A program made the position numbers and the translations under genes. Under the pieces are notes generated by a model, which was not told the DNA's origin, ran no database searches, and was given only the letters and a program-made list of their open reading frames with translations. Positions 61,457 to 64,000 of a stretch of 64,000 bases of DNA are shown here, one piece after another. The DNA lies in assembly GCA_965248915.1 (NCBI GenBank), contig OZ252216.1, positions 868,001-932,000 on the forward strand. The letters run 5' to 3'. This DNA comes from CBDFLA01 sp965248915. Its GTDB lineage: Bacteria; Pseudomonadota; Alphaproteobacteria; M2410. The first letter of the stretch is position 1, and every line of letters begins with the position of its first letter.

Positions 61457-63619
61457 ATGATACGCCAGTACGAGCTGGTCGATCGCGTAAAAGCATATGA
61501 CAAGAGTGCGGATGAGGCTTTGCTCAACCGTGCCTATGTGTATGCCATGAAGATGCATGGCAGTCAGACCCGCCACAATGGCGATCCCTATTTTTCACAC
61601 CCCATCGAAGTGGCCGGCATACTGACGGCCCTGAAATTGGATTCAGATACGATTGCCACCGCGCTCCTTCACGACACGGTGGAAGACACCTCCGCCACAC
61701 TCGATGACATTGAAGACAAGTTCGGAGATGAAGTCGCTGCTTTGGTCGACGGGGTTACAAAACTCACGCGTTTGGAACTGGCGTCAGAAGAAACCAGAGA
61801 CGCTGAGAACTTCCGCAAGTTCTTCATCGCCATGTCGCAAGATGTGCGAATTCTATTGGTTAAACTTGCTGACCGGCTTCACAACATGCGCACGCTGCAT
61901 TTTCATCCAAGGTCAAAGAGTCGCAAACGCATTGCCCAAGAGACCCTCGACATTTTCGCACCCCTTGCTGGTCGCATTGGCATGCAAGACTTCCGCGAAG
62001 AGTTAGAAGACCTTGCCTTCGCTGAGATTTTTCCGGAAGCAAGAGAGTCCATCATAAACCGACTCTCGTTCCTAACAGATGAGAGCGATGATTTGATCGA
62101 GCGCATCAAGAGCGGTGTGCGACAAGTCCTTGTCGATAGCGGTGTTGATGTTGAAATTATCGGTCGACAAAAGAAGCCATTCTCCACATGGCGAAAACTG
62201 CAAAGAAAAGAAATTTCATTCGAACAATTGTCCGATCTCGTGGGCTTTCGCGTTGTCGTCAATAGCGTCGATGAATGCTATCGAACTCTCGGCGTTCTTC
62301 ACCAGAAATGGAAGACCGTGCCTGGCAGATTCAAGGATTATATTTCAACACCCAAGACCAACGGCTATCAGTCGATCCATACAACTGTGATCGGCCCGGA
62401 ACAGCAGCGTGTTGAGGTACAGATCCGCACAAGGCAAATGCACGACGTTGCGGAATATGGTGTTGCCGCTCACTGGGCCTACAAAGAGCGCATGAAACTC
62501 AAGAGCAAGGGCGATGGTTCTTCCGAGGACGATCCTTATCGTGCCCTCGGTCGCTTGGTTGATATGCTTGAACATGGCGACTCGCCGGAAGAATTTCTTG
62601 AGCACACAAAGCTCGAGATGTTCATGGATCAGGTGTTTTGCTTCACGCCCAAAGGTGATCTTATTGCCTTGCCCATTGGGGCCTCACCGGTCGACTTTGC
62701 TTATGCGGTTCACACAAATGTCGGAGATACCTGCATCGGTACCAAAGTAAATGGCGTAACAGTCCCCCTCCATACTCGGCTCAAGAATGGGGATAGCGTG
62801 GAAATCTTGCGATCAAGTGCACAAAAGCCAGAGCCAACTTGGGAAGGAATCGCGGTTACCGGCAAGGCGCGTTCTGCGATTAGACGATTTGTTCGCGAAT
62901 CTGAGCGCAGCGAATTTATGACCTTAGGCCGTGATGTCATTCAGCAATTCTTTGCGCGAGAACAACAAGAATTCACGAACAAAGGTTTGGAATATGCCGC
63001 CAAACGTCTAAGCCTTGAAAACGCCGATGAAGTTTTGGTGCAGGTGGGGCAAGGCCACATCACAGGGCAAGACGTGTTGACCGCGGTTTATCCGGGAATT
63101 CGCAGCCGCGCCAGACGGGCCCGTCAATCACTCAAAAAAGCAGTAGGGCTGGGACCCAATGATGCACCTGTGCCCATCAAAGGCCTCAAATCCGGTCTCG
63201 CCGTTCATTTGGGTGAGTGCTGTTATCCGGTGCCGGGTGATCGCATCGTGGGCATCATTGACCCGGGCAAGGGCGTCAAAGTTCACACAATTGACTGCGC
63301 AACGCTGGAGACCCATCAAGAAACGCAGGATCAATGGATCGATCTTTCTTGGGAGCCAAAGGCTTCGGAGACAGTTCGAATGACCGGTCGCATTCGCGCC
63401 AACTTGCATCACGAGCCAGGGGCACTTGGTGCAATGTGTACGCGAGTTGCTGACTATGACGGTAACATTATCAACATTCGGATGACCGAACGACGAACGG
63501 ACTTTTTTGAAGTGATTGTCGATATTGAAGTCGACGACGCCAAGCACCTCACCCACATTATTGCCGCGCTACGAGCGAATCCTCTTATCAAATCTGCGAA
63601 ACGTGTTCGCGGGTCATAG
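61457..63619 (+). CDS. rsh: Bifunctional (p)ppGpp synthetase/hydrolase
   Basis: A 720-residue Rel/SpoT homologue. The hydrolase HD domain is intact, with GDPYFSHPIEVA and TALLHDTVEDT. The synthetase domain has GRFKDYISTPKTNGYQSIHTTVIGP and the later AEYGVAAHWAYKE. The TGS domain (FTPKGDLIALPIGASPVDFAYAVHTNVGD), a helical region and a C-terminal ACT domain (RANLHHEPGALGAMC) follow. Both catalytic signatures are present, so a bifunctional single Rsh is expected, as usual in this class. An AAGGAGG precedes the ATG. Confidence 0.96.
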   Translation: MIRQYELVDRVKAYDKSADEALLNRAYVYAMKMHGSQTRHNGDPYFSHPIEVAGILTALKLDSDTIATALLHDTVEDTSATLDDIEDKFGDEVAALVDGVTKLTRLELASEETRDAENFRKFFIAMSQDVRILLVKLADRLHNMRTLHFHPRSKSRKRIAQETLDIFAPLAGRIGMQDFREELEDLAFAEIFPEARESIINRLSFLTDESDDLIERIKSGVRQVLVDSGVDVEIIGRQKKPFSTWRKLQRKEISFEQLSDLVGFRVVVNSVDECYRTLGVLHQKWKTVPGRFKDYISTPKTNGYQSIHTTVIGPEQQRVEVQIRTRQMHDVAEYGVAAHWAYKERMKLKSKGDGSSEDDPYRALGRLVDMLEHGDSPEEFLEHTKLEMFMDQVFCFTPKGDLIALPIGASPVDFAYAVHTNVGDTCIGTKVNGVTVPLHTRLKNGDSVEILRSSAQKPEPTWEGIAVTGKARSAIRRFVRESERSEFMTLGRDVIQQFFAREQQEFTNKGLEYAAKRLSLENADEVLVQVGQGHITGQDVLTAVYPGIRSRARRARQSLKKAVGLGPNDAPVPIKGLKSGLAVHLGECCYPVPGDRIVGIIDPGKGVKVHTIDCATLETHQETQDQWIDLSWEPKASETVRMTGRIRANLHHEPGALGAMCTRVADYDGNIINIRMTERRTDFFEVIVDIEVDDAKHLTHIIAALRANPLIKSAKRVRGS

Positions 63620-63645
63620 ATTATCTCAACCAAACTCGGATACGA

Positions 63646-64000
63646 ATGCACATGAAACACGAGGCTGTTCTCAAAGAATTCTCAGACGCTGGCGCATTGC
63701 TCGAAGGTCATTTTCTCTTGTCATCGGGTCGCCACAGTGACCGCTACTTGCAGTGCGCGCGGGTGATGATGGACCCCAGCCGCGCCGCGCGATTATGTCG
63801 TGCACTGGCAAAGAAGGTGAAAGAAGAAATCGCGAAAGACATAGACCTTGTTGTTTCGCCGGCCATGGGGGGTGTCATCGTTGGCTATGAAATGGCGCGC
63901 CAACTCAAAGTGCCGACGGTCTTCTTCGAGCGGGTGGGCAAAGATTTCGAACTGCGAAGAGGGTTCGAGATCGCCAAAAAAGCCAAGTGTTTGATGGTCG
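63646..64000 (+). CDS. pyrE: Orotate phosphoribosyltransferase (partial)
   Basis: The frame begins at the ATG at 63646 (a second ATG is six bases on) and leaves the window at the right edge. It reads MHMKHEAVLKEFSDAGALLEGHFLLSSGRHSDRYLQC in overlapping parts, then SPAMGGVIVGYEMARQL and FFERVGKDFELRRGFEI, which are OPRT signatures. The PRPP-binding loop lies beyond the edge. The rsh-pyrE order is common in alphaproteobacteria. This is the second pyrimidine-synthesis locus in the window. Confidence 0.93.
   Translation, partial: MHMKHEAVLKEFSDAGALLEGHFLLSSGRHSDRYLQCARVMMDPSRAARLCRALAKKVKEEIAKDIDLVVSPAMGGVIVGYEMARQLKVPTVFFERVGKDFELRRGFEIAKKAKCLMV

Overview
The window is a gene-dense chromosomal segment of an alphaproteobacterium, probably of the Hyphomicrobiales/Parvibaculales kind. 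The evidence is the gene order: pyrB-pyrC-plsY-dprA-topA-rnr on one side, slt-dapA-smpB ... folK-rpoZ-rsh-pyrE on the other, with gatCAB, tamAB and DivJ/PleC-like kinase sequences between. No genus-level marker (16S rRNA) is present, so placement stays at class level with a tentative order. Base composition is moderate, GTG and TTG starts are common, and many gene pairs share 4-nt ATGA/GTGA stop-start overlaps. I saw no insertion sequence, phage gene, integrase or CRISPR array.

Region 1 (1-13.1 kb, mostly minus strand): the start of an ArfB ribosome-rescue factor (cut by the window edge), an orphan membrane protein, then rnr and topA (overlapping), a small unknown gene, and a long co-directional run of a VOC protein, ruvX, an AEC permease, pyrB, a dihydroorotase-like protein without the usual metal histidines, plsY and dprA. 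Region 2 (13.1-18.8 kb, plus): gatC-gatA-gatB, a long leader carrying two perfect inverted repeats, a histone H1-like Lys/Ala repeat gene, a glutathione S-transferase and a small Sel1 protein. Region 3 (18.8-28.6 kb): a PQQ quinohaemoprotein dehydrogenase lipoprotein, a LonB-like protease overlapping a universal-stress-type gene, a class IV aminotransferase overlapping a sulfotransferase-like gene, a nitroreductase, and a DUF3298-polysaccharide deacetylase fusion.

Region 4 (28.8-41.4 kb): tamA-tamB for outer-membrane assembly, an operon of a soluble histidine kinase and a HerA-type ATPase, tRNA-Ser(GCU) with its promoter, a TauE/SafE permease, a two-gene unit of an unrecognised P-loop protein and a divergent PPP phosphatase, and a DUF47/PhoU-like protein. 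Region 5 (41.5-53.7 kb): a secreted SnoaL-like protein, a P19-type iron protein plus polyferredoxin, a DyP peroxidase, a GNAT, ilvD, a four-gene operon (alcohol dehydrogenase, metallo-beta-lactamase fold, amidohydrolase, CobW GTPase) and a crotonase-fold protein. Region 6 (53.7-64 kb): lytic transglycosylase, dapA, smpB, a sulfite-oxidase-like molybdoenzyme, an aquaporin, family 5 uracil-DNA glycosylase, a NYN-domain protein, folK, rpoZ, rsh and the beginning of pyrE.

Most of the window is housekeeping. The parts I could not match to a described system are the P-loop/PPP-phosphatase pair (38.5-40.7 kb), the kinase-HerA operon (34.5-37.1 kb), the sulfotransferase-like/aminotransferase pair (24.5-26.2 kb) and the metalloenzyme-CobW operon (48.1-52.7 kb). 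All functional readings come from sequence inspection; no database search was run.
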